From assembly GCF_029893585.1 (NCBI RefSeq), contig NZ_JARXYX010000008.1, positions 227,773 to 291,772 on the forward strand: a DNA stretch of 64,000 nucleotides. The letters are read 5' to 3'. Position 1 is the first letter of the stretch, and the number at the start of each line of letters is the position of its first letter. A program made the translations under genes and the position numbers. This DNA comes from Streptomyces sp. LBL. GTDB lineage: Bacteria > Actinomycetota > Actinomycetes > Streptomycetales > Streptomycetaceae. Shown in pieces: positions 18,573 through 26,800 of this stretch. The notes beneath the pieces are model-generated. The model saw only the letters and a program-made list of their open reading frames with translations, was not told where the DNA came from and made no database searches.

Positions 18573-18973
18573 AACAAGAACGTCCCGCTCACCCGGCTCC
18601 CCGAAAGTCGGCCACAGTATGGTTCTTACATCGGTTTTCCGACTGTCACGGACCATATCAGGCCACTCTCGGGGAGCTTTGACGTGTTGGCACAATGCGG
18701 CCCAACGTCGGACATCCACAAAATACCGGCTGAACAACAAGTAACCGCGATTCAACGCCAGGATCTCGCCCATCGCCCAGGGATGCGCAGCACGATCACC
18801 TGCCCGGGCCCGCCCTGCGACCGGCCTGTTCGGTCGCGTCCCCACCTCCGGACGCGCTGAGCGGACGATACCGCGCAAAACCGCGACCCGGCTCAGGAAT
18901 TACCACGATGGACGCCTGGCATTTCGACGAAATGCCTCGGCGAACAGGCTGCCCAGTTTCTGGAGGTTTCGCT
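18573..18973. other. Spacer between ispG and the small LuxR regulator
   Basis: About 400 bases with lower GC than the surroundings and no supported gene. It should contain the promoter of the regulator at 18974. AT-richer stretches lie at 18610-18660 and 18715-18750, but no convincing -10/-35 pair or palindrome can be named. Confidence 0.5.
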
Positions 18974-19615
18974 ATGACCGTCAACACTGAGATACGTACG
19001 ATAAAGGCCCTGGTGCGTGCTCCGGATCCGCTGACGCAATCGGCTATCAGCGGTCACCTCGGTTCCACGGCCCACATCGAGGTCGTCTCGGAGCAACGCC
19101 CGGGCCCGGTTGACGTCGCCGTGGTCGTCGCGGACCGGATGACCGTGGAAGTGACCTCGTTATTACGCAAGATCAAGAACAACCTTCGCGTGCCGGTGGT
19201 GCTGATCCCGTCCGAGATCGACCGGTCCGACCTGTTCATCGCGGTGGAATGCAATGTGGTCGCGGTGCTGCCGCGGGTCGCCGCCACCAGTCACCGCATC
19301 GAGGAGGCGGTGCAGACGGCCGCGGCCGGCGGTGGCGTACTCCCCGCCAACCTGCTCGGCGAGCTGCTTCGTCAGATCGAGCGGATGCAGCGCGAGGTGC
19401 TGTCGCCGCACGGCCTGCACATGTCCGGGCTGACCCCCCGGGAGATCGATGTCCTGCGGCTGATGTCGGAAGGCCTGGACACCGCCGAGATCGCCGACCA
19501 GATGTGCCTGTCGGAACGGGCGGTCAAACGCGTCATTTTCGGGGTCACCCAGCGTCTGAACCTGCGTAACCGGCCCCACGCGGTGGCGTACGCGTTACGC
19601 AGCGGCGTCATCTGA
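18974..19615 (+). CDS. Small LuxR/NarL-type regulator with three TTA codons
   Basis: 213 residues. The C-terminal LuxR helix-turn-helix (about 152-213) is clear: LTPREIDVLRLMSEGLDTAEIADQMCLSERAVKRVIFGVTQRL. The N-terminal half resembles a response-regulator receiver fold but lacks an obvious phosphoacceptor Asp motif, so it may respond to a ligand or to nothing. The ATG at 18974 follows GGAGG. TTA codons stand at 19160-19162, 19163-19165 and 19595-19597, an unusually heavy bldA dependence. The last 21 bases overlap the convergent membrane cyclase gene. Likely a cluster-specific activator. Confidence 0.82.
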   Translation: MTVNTEIRTIKALVRAPDPLTQSAISGHLGSTAHIEVVSEQRPGPVDVAVVVADRMTVEVTSLLRKIKNNLRVPVVLIPSEIDRSDLFIAVECNVVAVLPRVAATSHRIEEAVQTAAAGGGVLPANLLGELLRQIERMQREVLSPHGLHMSGLTPREIDVLRLMSEGLDTAEIADQMCLSERAVKRVIFGVTQRLNLRNRPHAVAYALRSGVI

Positions 19616-20401
19616 CCGGGCGCCGACGCCCAGCGCCGGCCCGGTACCGGCCCCCGCCACACCCGATCCCGTCAACGTCCCGGGGACGGCCGCCGACGCA
19701 CGCAAGGTCCACAGCGGTCGTCCCTCCCGGCGCATCGCCCTGCGCAGCATCACCGCATAGGTGATGTCCAGGGCGACGTAGGTCGGCACCAGCACCTGGA
19801 GCAGGTGGTGGGACGGGTAGACGACGACAGCGGTCGCACCGGCGAAGAGGGATCCCACGAGCTTGGCGACGGCGATGTGCATGGACTGTCCCGCACTGGA
19901 CCCGCGCCGCTTGAGCATCAGCAGGAACGCGGCGCTCAGCGGCACCTGGATGATCATCCCGGTGTACATCCCGTCGCGGTCGTGGAACTCGTTCGCACCC
20001 ACGACGACAAGCAGCGACGCCCAGACCAGCACGCCGACGAACGTCCACCGGAAGACCCGCGGCGACAGACCGGGGTAGTCACGCGGCCCGAGCCGCAGCG
20101 CCTGATACAGCAGGACGGCGTCGAACAGGAACCAGAGGAAGTTGATCTGCCGCTGCGTCGGCGTCTGCTCCAGCACGAAGGTCAGGCTGAACTCCCACGC
20201 GAAGTCCACCGCCACCAGGTAGGCGGGGATCCCCACCCGCCGGTCCACGGTGGCCTGCCGGATGGCCAGCACGTAGGTCACGACCCAGCCGATCACGGTC
20301 GGCCCGGCGACCGCCGCGAAGAGTCCGTCCGATACGTCGGCCGCCCCCACCGAGACCGGTGCGACCTGCGACATCGGGATGAGGAAGGGGGGCAGCCACA
20401 T
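19595..20401 (-). CDS. Membrane-bound terpene cyclase of the PaxB/Pyr4 type
   Basis: 268 residues with about seven hydrophobic helices. Fungal PaxB/Pyr4/AndB and bacterial DmtA1-type cyclases protonate an epoxide or olefin of a prenyl chain inside the membrane. The family's two acidic residues have counterparts here: E70 in AVDFAWEFSLTFV and D212 in PTYVALDITYAVML. GPRDYPG and the NFLWFLFDAVLLY helix also fit. AAGGA precedes the ATG. It is the last gene of the - strand operon, 74 bases after the flavin monooxygenase, behind a GGGT repeat. The substrate is presumably an epoxidised polyprenyl compound made by the operon's synthases and FAD protein. Family assignment rests on topology and these motifs. 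Confidence 0.75.
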   Translation of the reverse strand: MWLPPFLIPMSQVAPVSVGAADVSDGLFAAVAGPTVIGWVVTYVLAIRQATVDRRVGIPAYLVAVDFAWEFSLTFVLEQTPTQRQINFLWFLFDAVLLYQALRLGPRDYPGLSPRVFRWTFVGVLVWASLLVVVGANEFHDRDGMYTGMIIQVPLSAAFLLMLKRRGSSAGQSMHIAVAKLVGSLFAGATAVVVYPSHHLLQVLVPTYVALDITYAVMLRRAMRREGRPLWTLRASAAVPGTLTGSGVAGAGTGPALGVGARSDDAAA

Positions 20402-20452
20402 GTGGGGAATCCTTCGTGGGCGAGGCAGGAGAGGACCGAGGGACCGACGAGC

Positions 20453-20476
20453 GGGTGGGTGGGTGGGTGGGTGGGT
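20453..20476. repeat. (GGGT)6 repeat between flavin monooxygenase and cyclase genes
   Basis: Six GGGT units on the + strand end at the stop codon of the upstream gene. Four or more G3 tracts can form a G-quadruplex in the DNA; the operon mRNA carries the C-rich complement. Confidence 0.85.
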
Positions 20477-21669
20477 CAGAGACTGGGCACGACGAGGTCC
20501 AGACCGAAGAACGAACCGCCGTACAGTTCCTGACCGATGCGGGGGTTGAGCATGGCGTGGCGAGCGGCCGTGTTGGCGTCCCGCCAGTACTGCTGCAACG
20601 GGTTCGACTCGGCGAAGGCGGCCGCCCCGTGGGCCCACATCAGCTCGTCGAGTGCGACGGTGACCAGGTTGACCGCCTGGCCGGCGTCACCACGGATACG
20701 GCGGAGTTCGCTCTCCGGAAGCCCGGTGGCCTCGTAGGCGGCTTCGTCGATGGCATCGGCGGCCCGGTTCACGTGCAGCTCGGCCGCGTCGATCGTCAGG
20801 GCCGTCTTCCCCAGTGCGGACACGAAGGTCTGTGAGTCGGGCTGGCTCTTGTAGCCGCTGGGCGCGATGCCCCTGCCCGGTGCCTTGTCGACGACGAAGG
20901 CGAGCGCGGCCTGGCCGATGCCGATCACCACGGAGGCGCAGACGACGGCCATGGCCGCTATCGCGGCGGTCCGGAACAGCGGCGGCAGCGTGACGTCGGT
21001 GGTGTTCTCCCGCCCCCGCTGCACCTCGGCCGCGATCACCCGGTGTTCCGGCACGAACGCCTCCCGGAGCACGACGGTGTGGCTGCCGGTGGCGCGCATG
21101 CCGACGGTGTGCCAGGTGTCCTCGATCGTCAGGTCCGCGGCGGGCACCAGCACGGAGAGCCCTCCTACGACCTCCCCTTCCAGGGTGACTTCTCTCGCGA
21201 CCAGGATCGTCCAGTCGTCGTGCAGGATTCCGGTGGCGTACGGCCAGGTCCCGGTGAGCAGATAACCGCCCTCGGTACGCACCGCGGTGCCGGTGGCCGC
21301 GAAGACCGAAGCCAGCTTGACGCCGGGGTTGTCCCCGAACACCTCGTCCCTGGCGGTCTGCGAGAACTTCGCGGCCAGCAGGTTCGACCCGTTGATGTTG
21401 TTGACCACCCACGAGGTGGACGGGCAGTAGTGGGACAGGGCCTTGGCGACCTCGCTCAGGGTGCGGACGTCGGTCTCCAGTCCGCCGTAGGCACTCGCGG
21501 TCCAGAGCCTGCTCACCTGCGAATCGTCGATCGCCCGCACGGTGTCGTCGGGCAGCCTCCGTTCGCGCTCCCCCTCGGCGGCGCCCTCCGCGAAGATCGG
21601 CCCGAACTTGTGGACTCTGCCCACCAGTTCGGCTCGAAGGTGCAGAAGATCCGTTCGCTTGTTCGTCAT
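20476..21669 (-). CDS. Acyl-CoA dehydrogenase-fold flavin monooxygenase (HsaA/HpaB type)
   Basis: 397 residues in the order N-terminal helical domain, central beta domain (GGYLLTGTWPYATGILHDDWTILVA; TWHTVGMRATGSHTVVLREAFVPEHRV) and C-terminal four-helix domain. The TGSHTVV and VPEH motifs with no catalytic Glu of true acyl-CoA dehydrogenases point to two-component flavin-dependent monooxygenases such as HsaA, which hydroxylate aromatic or polycyclic substrates using reduced FMN/FAD. No flavin reductase gene is in the cluster. Its ATG is two bases after the stop of the epoxide-hydrolase-like gene. Confidence 0.8.
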   Translation of the reverse strand: MTNKRTDLLHLRAELVGRVHKFGPIFAEGAAEGERERRLPDDTVRAIDDSQVSRLWTASAYGGLETDVRTLSEVAKALSHYCPSTSWVVNNINGSNLLAAKFSQTARDEVFGDNPGVKLASVFAATGTAVRTEGGYLLTGTWPYATGILHDDWTILVAREVTLEGEVVGGLSVLVPAADLTIEDTWHTVGMRATGSHTVVLREAFVPEHRVIAAEVQRGRENTTDVTLPPLFRTAAIAAMAVVCASVVIGIGQAALAFVVDKAPGRGIAPSGYKSQPDSQTFVSALGKTALTIDAAELHVNRAADAIDEAAYEATGLPESELRRIRGDAGQAVNLVTVALDELMWAHGAAAFAESNPLQQYWRDANTAARHAMLNPRIGQELYGGSFFGLDLVVPSL

Positions 21670-21671
21670 GG

Positions 21672-22061
21672 TCACCAGTCCGGGCGCTCGGAAATGAGGT
21701 GGGTGTGGTCGAAGTAGTCCCGCCAGGCGCTGATCCGTCCCGCCCGCAGCTCGAACGCCGCCATCACCTTCAGGTTCAGCGCGATCGGGGTGCCGTCGAC
21801 ACGGAACATGTTCTCGACCCGCTCGACCAGGACGGTGTCCGCGGCCGTGGCCATATGCCGGAACCTGACCTCCAGTCGCGCGAAGTCGGCCGGCAGCAGT
21901 GCGAAGATCTCCTGCTTGCCCCGGCACACCGGGGATCCGGGGTTCTCCCACACGCAGTCGTCGGTCAGGAAGCTGTCCACGGTCTTCCTGACGTCGGCCG
22001 GGGTCGGCCCCATCCCCGTCAGGAAGTCGCGGACGACACGCTCGGCGTCGGTGGAGGTCAT
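21672..22061 (-). CDS. Limonene-1,2-epoxide-hydrolase-like / SnoaL-fold protein
   Basis: 129 residues. The pattern fits the LEH family better than generic SnoaL: VWENPGSPVCRG (N40 matching LEH Asn55), LVERVENMFRVDG (R81 matching Arg99) and the C-terminal GRISAWRDYFD (D115 matching Asp132). The third acid of the LEH Arg-Asp-Asp triad, Asp101, is replaced by E83. It may open or cyclise an epoxide made by the FAD epoxidase in the same operon; a non-hydrolytic cyclase role, as for polyether epoxide hydrolases, is equally possible. Tightly coupled to both neighbours (two-base gaps). Confidence 0.78.
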   Translation of the reverse strand: MTSTDAERVVRDFLTGMGPTPADVRKTVDSFLTDDCVWENPGSPVCRGKQEIFALLPADFARLEVRFRHMATAADTVLVERVENMFRVDGTPIALNLKVMAAFELRAGRISAWRDYFDHTHLISERPDW

Positions 22062-22063
22062 GC

Positions 22064-23854
22064 TCAGCTCCCGGTGGTCGTCACGTCGGAGTGGCCGAGG
22101 ATCCGTCGGAACGCCGCGCCGAGTTCCCGGTCGATGTGCGGGCCCGCCTGGACGCTGCGCCAGGCGACGTGCTGATCCGGCCGGACCAGAAGGGCGCCGT
22201 CGTCGTCGATCCCCCGCACGGCGGCCCAGGTGCCCTCGGCGTCCTGGTAGTCCGCCGCGTCGGTCTTGGTCCCGATGGGCACCACGGTGAGGGCCACCCC
22301 GTGGGCGTCCGCGGCCTTCTTGGCCGCGACCGCCCAGCCCTCGCTCAGCGGACCGGTGATCAGTACGAAGCCGGCCTGGCTGCCGACGAGGTCGTGCGTC
22401 GACACCCGGGTGTCGCCGTGCAGCAACCACGCGTGCGGCAGCCGGTGCCCCGGCCTGGTGACCGGATGGTAGGTCGCCCCCATCGGGTCCCGGGGCGGCG
22501 GCGGGGTGCCGTCCGGGAGCACCGCACCGGCCGTGTAGTAGTGGCCGAGTTCGATGTCGTGCGCCTGGTATTCCATCCGCTGGGTGCCGAACACCTCGCG
22601 CACCACGGTCCGCCGGGTCTCCCCCATCGGTGTGTCGGAGAGAAGTTCGCGGAAGTTGGCCCGGGTGGCCTCCGGTTGCCCGTGGACCATCCCGAGACTC
22701 GTGAACAGGACGCCGTAGTTGAGCAGGCTGGTCATCGCCCAGCTCACGTTGCGGGTGGCGACGGGCAGCCGTTCCGCCTCGTACGAGTCCAGCAGCGCGT
22801 CGCCGGCCTGGCCGCCGAACACGGCCCCGAACTTCCACGCGATGTTGTGCGCGTCCTGGATCGCCGTGTTCAGGCCGCCTCCGGCGGCGGGCGGCTGCCG
22901 GTGCGCGGCATCTCCGGCGAGGAAAACCCGGCCGGCCCGGAAAGACCGGGCCACGACCCCCTCCGGCCGGTACTCGCTGACATGGCGGACCTGCACGTCC
23001 AGGTCCTCAGGCAGCTTCAGCAGTTCCCGTACCCTCGTGGCGATCGCTGCCGCGCCGAGGTCGACCGCGGCACCGGGCGGCACCCGGAAGTGCAGTGCCC
23101 ATTCCTCGGAGCCCAGGCCCCAGCTGGGCCCGGTCGCGACGACCACGGACACCTCACCGTCGGGGCTGATGATGTGGGTCATCAGCACCAAGTCACCGCT
23201 CCACCAGCGCCTCAGGTCCGCGCTGAAATGGACCGAGATGATGGTGAAGCCGCCACCGGCACCGTCCATCGGCACGTCGAGCGAACTGCCGACGGTCCTG
23301 CCGCCGTCGGCACCCAGCAGGTAGCGGGCACGGACGGTGCTCACCTCGCCGGTGGACCGGTCGGTTATCCGCGCGGTCACGCCGTCCTCGTCCTGGGTGA
23401 ACCCCGTCATCTCGTGGTGGAAGTGCAGGCTGGACGGCGCCCGTTCCTCCGCGTGCCGGCGCAGCAACGGCTCAAGCCGGTGCTGCGGAAGGTTGGTCGA
23501 GGGGCCGGTGCTGTCAGCCGCGTAGGGCCCGGTGGTGCTGCCGCCGCCGAAGGATTCCATCCGGTGCAGGTCCCGGGCGTCCAGGGGGCCGTCGCCGGCC
23601 AGCGAGGTACGCCAGACGACCTCACTCATGTGGGCCGGCGGGCAACTGATCCGGTAGACGTCGTCCGCGATTCCGTACTGCCGGAAGATCTCCATGGTGC
23701 GTTGGTTCAGGTAGTGCGCCCGAGGGAGAACCGACGTCGACTCGCGACGCTCGACCAGCAGGTGGCGCACGCCCGCGTCGGACAGGAAGACCGACGCGGC
23801 GAGTCCACAACCGCCACCACCGACGATGAGAACGGGCACCTCTGTGTCAAGCAT
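22064..23854 (-). CDS. FAD-dependent aromatic hydroxylase (PgaE/TfdB/MhpA type)
   Basis: 596 residues. The N-terminal Rossmann VLIVGGGGCGLAASVFLSDAG binds FAD, and LERR-type acidic residue, RAHYLNQRTMEIFRQYG, and FLAGDAAHRQPPAAGGGLN (GD motif) follow. The thioredoxin-like C-terminal domain of the phenol hydroxylase group spans roughly 470-596. It would hydroxylate an activated aromatic ring with NAD(P)H and O2. The ATG at 23854 follows AGGGGAAAAC. An aromatic hydroxylase within a terpene operon argues for an aromatic (for example anthraniloyl or indole-derived) part in the product. Confidence 0.88.
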   Translation of the reverse strand: MLDTEVPVLIVGGGGCGLAASVFLSDAGVRHLLVERRESTSVLPRAHYLNQRTMEIFRQYGIADDVYRISCPPAHMSEVVWRTSLAGDGPLDARDLHRMESFGGGSTTGPYAADSTGPSTNLPQHRLEPLLRRHAEERAPSSLHFHHEMTGFTQDEDGVTARITDRSTGEVSTVRARYLLGADGGRTVGSSLDVPMDGAGGGFTIISVHFSADLRRWWSGDLVLMTHIISPDGEVSVVVATGPSWGLGSEEWALHFRVPPGAAVDLGAAAIATRVRELLKLPEDLDVQVRHVSEYRPEGVVARSFRAGRVFLAGDAAHRQPPAAGGGLNTAIQDAHNIAWKFGAVFGGQAGDALLDSYEAERLPVATRNVSWAMTSLLNYGVLFTSLGMVHGQPEATRANFRELLSDTPMGETRRTVVREVFGTQRMEYQAHDIELGHYYTAGAVLPDGTPPPPRDPMGATYHPVTRPGHRLPHAWLLHGDTRVSTHDLVGSQAGFVLITGPLSEGWAVAAKKAADAHGVALTVVPIGTKTDAADYQDAEGTWAAVRGIDDDGALLVRPDQHVAWRSVQAGPHIDRELGAAFRRILGHSDVTTTGS

Positions 23855-23886
23855 TGTTTTCCCCTGGGGGTCGGGCGAACTTCTGG

Positions 23887-23973
23887 CCGAGCGGGTCATT
23901 CATCCGAGCGGGTCATTCATCGTGAGCAGGCATGGTCTCGTGCAGATCGTGAGCAGGCGTGGCCTCGTGCAGG
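23887..23973. repeat. Two consecutive tandem duplications at the ferredoxin 3' end
   Basis: CCGAGCGGGTCATTCAT occurs twice (23887-23903, 23904-23920). It is followed by a 27-bp unit twice (23920-23946, 23947-23973) that encodes the ferredoxin tail HEATPAHDL/HETMPAHDE. Confidence 0.85.
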
Positions 23974-24155
23974 GTGAGGGCCGAAGCCGGGCACCGCAGG
24001 ACCGCTGCGCGGACCAGCTCGTGTTCGTGCTCCGGCGGAGTGGCGTCGAGCAGTACCACCGTGCCGTCCTCGTCGCGCTGGTCGAAGACCGCCGGCGCGA
24101 TCGAGGCACAGTTCCCGACCGCGATGCACCGGCTCTCGTCGACCTCGACCTTCAT
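23913..24155 (-). CDS. [3Fe-4S] ferredoxin, partner of the P450
   Basis: 80 residues. Cluster ligands fit the C-x5-C ... C-P pattern: C10-IAVGN-C16 and the Cys of RCPASAL. That is the three-Cys arrangement of Streptomyces P450 ferredoxins. ATG at 24155 with GGAGA nine bases before it; METT at 24167 is the alternative. It lies 23 bases after the P450 and would pass electrons to it. The last 18 residues are a duplicated nine-residue unit rich in His, Asp and Glu, beyond the normal end of the domain. Confidence 0.9.
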   Translation of the reverse strand: MKVEVDESRCIAVGNCASIAPAVFDQRDEDGTVVLLDATPPEHEHELVRAAVLRCPASALTLHEATPAHDLHETMPAHDE

Positions 24156-24178
24156 GGTCGTCTCCATGTTCTGACGGG

Positions 24179-25348
24179 TCACCAGGTGACCGGCAGGCTG
24201 TTCACGCCGAAGACCAGGGCGTTGGTCCGGTAGTCGAGCTCGTCGTCCGGGACGGCCGACCGCAGGGTGGGGAACTTGGTGAACAGTGCCGGAAGCGCGA
24301 CCCGCAGCTCCATACGCGCCAGTTGCTGGCCGAGGCACTGGTGCGGGCCGAAACCGAAGGTGAGGTGGCGCTGCGCAGGACGGCGCACGTCCAGGCGGTC
24401 CAGCCCCTGGTCGCTGGTCCCAGGGTCCCGGTTGGCGGCCAGTACGGACGCCATGACCCGTTCGCCCTCCTTGATCTCCTGGTCGCGCACGCAGATGTTC
24501 CCGGACGCCTGACGCGGCAGGATGGCGGCCGGCGCGCAGTACCGCAGCAGTTCCTCGACGGCCCCTTCGGTCACCGAGGGATCGTCGCGTACCACCGCGA
24601 GCTGATCGGGATGCTGGAGCAGCAGGGCGATGCTGGCCGAGAGGGTGCTGGCGATCGTCTCGTGCCCGGCGATGAGCAGCATGTTGCCGATGCCCGCCAG
24701 TTCGCTGTCGGTCAACTGGTCGCCGAAGTCGCGCACCACACGGCCCAGTACGTTCTCGCCCGGGTCCTCCCGGTGGCGGGCCACGAGCCCCGCCATGTAG
24801 GCCTCCATCTCGGCCGCCTTCTGCATCTGCACTTCGCGACTGGTGTTGAAGTCCAGCGCGACCGCGGTGCGGCGCTGGAAGTCCTCGCGGTCGCCGTAGG
24901 GCACACCCAGCAGTTCGCAGATGACCAGCGTCGGAATGGGGGTGCAGAAGACCTGCACCAGGTCCGCTCCCGGACCGGCCTCCGTCAACGCGTCCAGCGC
25001 GGACGCGACGGCGCCCTCGATCTGAGGCCGGAGCTCCCGCGCCCGCTTGGCCGTGAACGACCCGGTCAGCATGCGCCGCAGGCGGGTGTGCTCGGGGCCG
25101 TCGTAACTCAGCAGGTTGCCCGCCTGGTACGGCATGGACCCGCCCATGCGCAGCTGGTCGTCCGCGAGGACGCTCTTGACGTCCTCGTACCGGGTGACGA
25201 CCACCGCGTCGAAGGCGCCCAGCATCGGGCTGGGCACCGTGACCCGGTGCAGCTCCTCGTCCTTCTGCGCGTCGTACAGTTCCGCGACGGGAGCGAACGG
25301 GCAACCGGCGGCTCGTCCCCCGATGGGGATCGAGGTGGACTCGGTCAT
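24179..25348 (-). CDS. Cytochrome P450
   Basis: 389 residues, class I bacterial type without a membrane anchor. I-helix oxygen-activation motif AGHET (227-231), K-helix E-x-x-R in EELLR (265-269) and heme-binding FGFGPHQCLG with C338 as thiolate ligand. It is paired with its ferredoxin downstream. It would perform regioselective oxidation of the terpenoid scaffold. The 299-base stretch between its start and the prenyl synthase stop (25349-25647) contains no supported gene. Confidence 0.95.
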   Translation of the reverse strand: MTESTSIPIGGRAAGCPFAPVAELYDAQKDEELHRVTVPSPMLGAFDAVVVTRYEDVKSVLADDQLRMGGSMPYQAGNLLSYDGPEHTRLRRMLTGSFTAKRARELRPQIEGAVASALDALTEAGPGADLVQVFCTPIPTLVICELLGVPYGDREDFQRRTAVALDFNTSREVQMQKAAEMEAYMAGLVARHREDPGENVLGRVVRDFGDQLTDSELAGIGNMLLIAGHETIASTLSASIALLLQHPDQLAVVRDDPSVTEGAVEELLRYCAPAAILPRQASGNICVRDQEIKEGERVMASVLAANRDPGTSDQGLDRLDVRRPAQRHLTFGFGPHQCLGQQLARMELRVALPALFTKFPTLRSAVPDDELDYRTNALVFGVNSLPVTW

Positions 25349-25647
25349 GAGATGGCCTTTCTGTTCATCGGTAAGCAGGACGCGGACATCCGCGTGGCCG
25401 CGGGACGTCGTGGGGGATCAGTCGGAGGGGGAAAAGGGTCGTCGGCGGTGAAGTCCGGGGAGCAGCGGAGCGTGGCGACACGGGTCGACACGGCCGGCCG
25501 GGATCGCGGCACCGACTGCCGGGGCGAACAGTGCGCCGCGGCCTGGGCGACCGGAGGCCGTCCGCGCCGACGTGTCCGGCCGCCGCCGGCCCGCGGTGTC
25601 CCGGCCGTCGTCGAGCGGCACCGCACCCTGCCGGGTGACGCGCGGCG

Positions 25648-26673
25648 TCAAAGCTGCCGACCCACGATGAACCCGGCGACCTCCCGGAACTCGCCGTGTA
25701 CGTCGTCCGGGATCCCGGCGGCGACGAGGCATTCCTCCGCCGCGGCGATCTGACGGGCCGCCTCGTCCTGTGCCCAGTCCCGTCCTCCCGCACGTTCCAC
25801 GAGGTCGGTGACGCGCTGGACGTCGCGCTCGGCCAGGGGCTCCGGGCTCAGGTACAGGGCGCGGAGCTCGTCCGTCCCGGGCGCGTTCAGCGCCGCCACC
25901 ACGGGCAGGGACTTCTTACGGACCCGCAGATCCGCTCCCACCTGTTTTCCGGTTCTCTCCGGATCGCCCCAGATGCCCAGCAGGTCGTCGACGAGCTGGA
26001 AGGCGAGCCCGATGTGTTCGCCGAAGGCGTCGAGCCGCTCGATCAGAGCCCGCTGGGCACCCACCAGGTCGGCGCCCAGCGAGCAGGCACATCCGAGCAG
26101 CGCGCCCGTCTTGTTGCCGGCCATGCGCACACACTCGGTCAGGGTCACGTCGTCGCGTCGTTCGAACTCGACGTCGGACGTCTGGCCGTCGATCATCCGC
26201 TGGGTGGCGGTCATCAGCGACGTGGTGGCGGAGCGGGCCCCCGCACCCGGCGCGGCCAGCAGTATGGAGGTGGCCGCGGTGACCATCGCGTCGCCGGCCA
26301 GGATGGCGTTCGGCACGCCGAAGACCGTCCATGCGGTCGCCCGGCCCCGCCTGGTCTCGTCACCGTCCATGATGTCGTCGTGCAGCAGCGAGAAGTTGTG
26401 CACCAGCTCCATGGCCACCGCGGCGGGAAGGCCGTCCGCGGCCGCTCCGCCCGCTGCCCGCGCCGACAACAGCGCCAAGGCGGGCCGGACCATCTTCCCG
26501 CCCCAGGAGCCGGTCGGCCGTCCCTCGGCGTCCGCCCACCCGAAGTGGTACTGGGCGATCCGGCCCAACTCCGGCGCCAGGTGGGAGCCAACGGCGTCGC
26601 GCAGGGCGGGTCCGACCATCGTGCGGCCGGTGTCGAGTACCGGGGAAAGGGCTCGGGTCGGTGTCGTCGTCAT
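25648..26673 (-). CDS. trans-Polyprenyl diphosphate synthase 1 (GGPP-synthase-like)
   Basis: 341 residues, all-helical isoprenyl synthase fold. First Asp-rich motif DDIMD in FSLLHDDIMDGDETRRG; second site FQLVDDLLGIWGD. KMVRPAL (IPP binding) and NKTGALLG are present. It resembles common Streptomyces C20-type synthases. Chain length cannot be fixed by eye. ATG at 26673 chosen because conserved sequence begins after it; an upstream start at 26820 would overlap the preceding gene and adds non-conserved residues. Probably supplies GGPP or longer to the operon. Confidence 0.88.
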   Translation of the reverse strand: MTTTPTRALSPVLDTGRTMVGPALRDAVGSHLAPELGRIAQYHFGWADAEGRPTGSWGGKMVRPALALLSARAAGGAAADGLPAAVAMELVHNFSLLHDDIMDGDETRRGRATAWTVFGVPNAILAGDAMVTAATSILLAAPGAGARSATTSLMTATQRMIDGQTSDVEFERRDDVTLTECVRMAGNKTGALLGCACSLGADLVGAQRALIERLDAFGEHIGLAFQLVDDLLGIWGDPERTGKQVGADLRVRKKSLPVVAALNAPGTDELRALYLSPEPLAERDVQRVTDLVERAGGRDWAQDEAARQIAAAEECLVAAGIPDDVHGEFREVAGFIVGRQL

Positions 26674-26800
26674 GAGTGCCACCGGCCGGCCGCGCAACGG
26701 ACCGGGAAACGGGAAGACGTCCGGGACCGGTCCGCGCACGGACGATCCGGGAACACACTGGCGTGTCGCATGGTGCACCTTCGCTGTCGGCTCGTGATGG

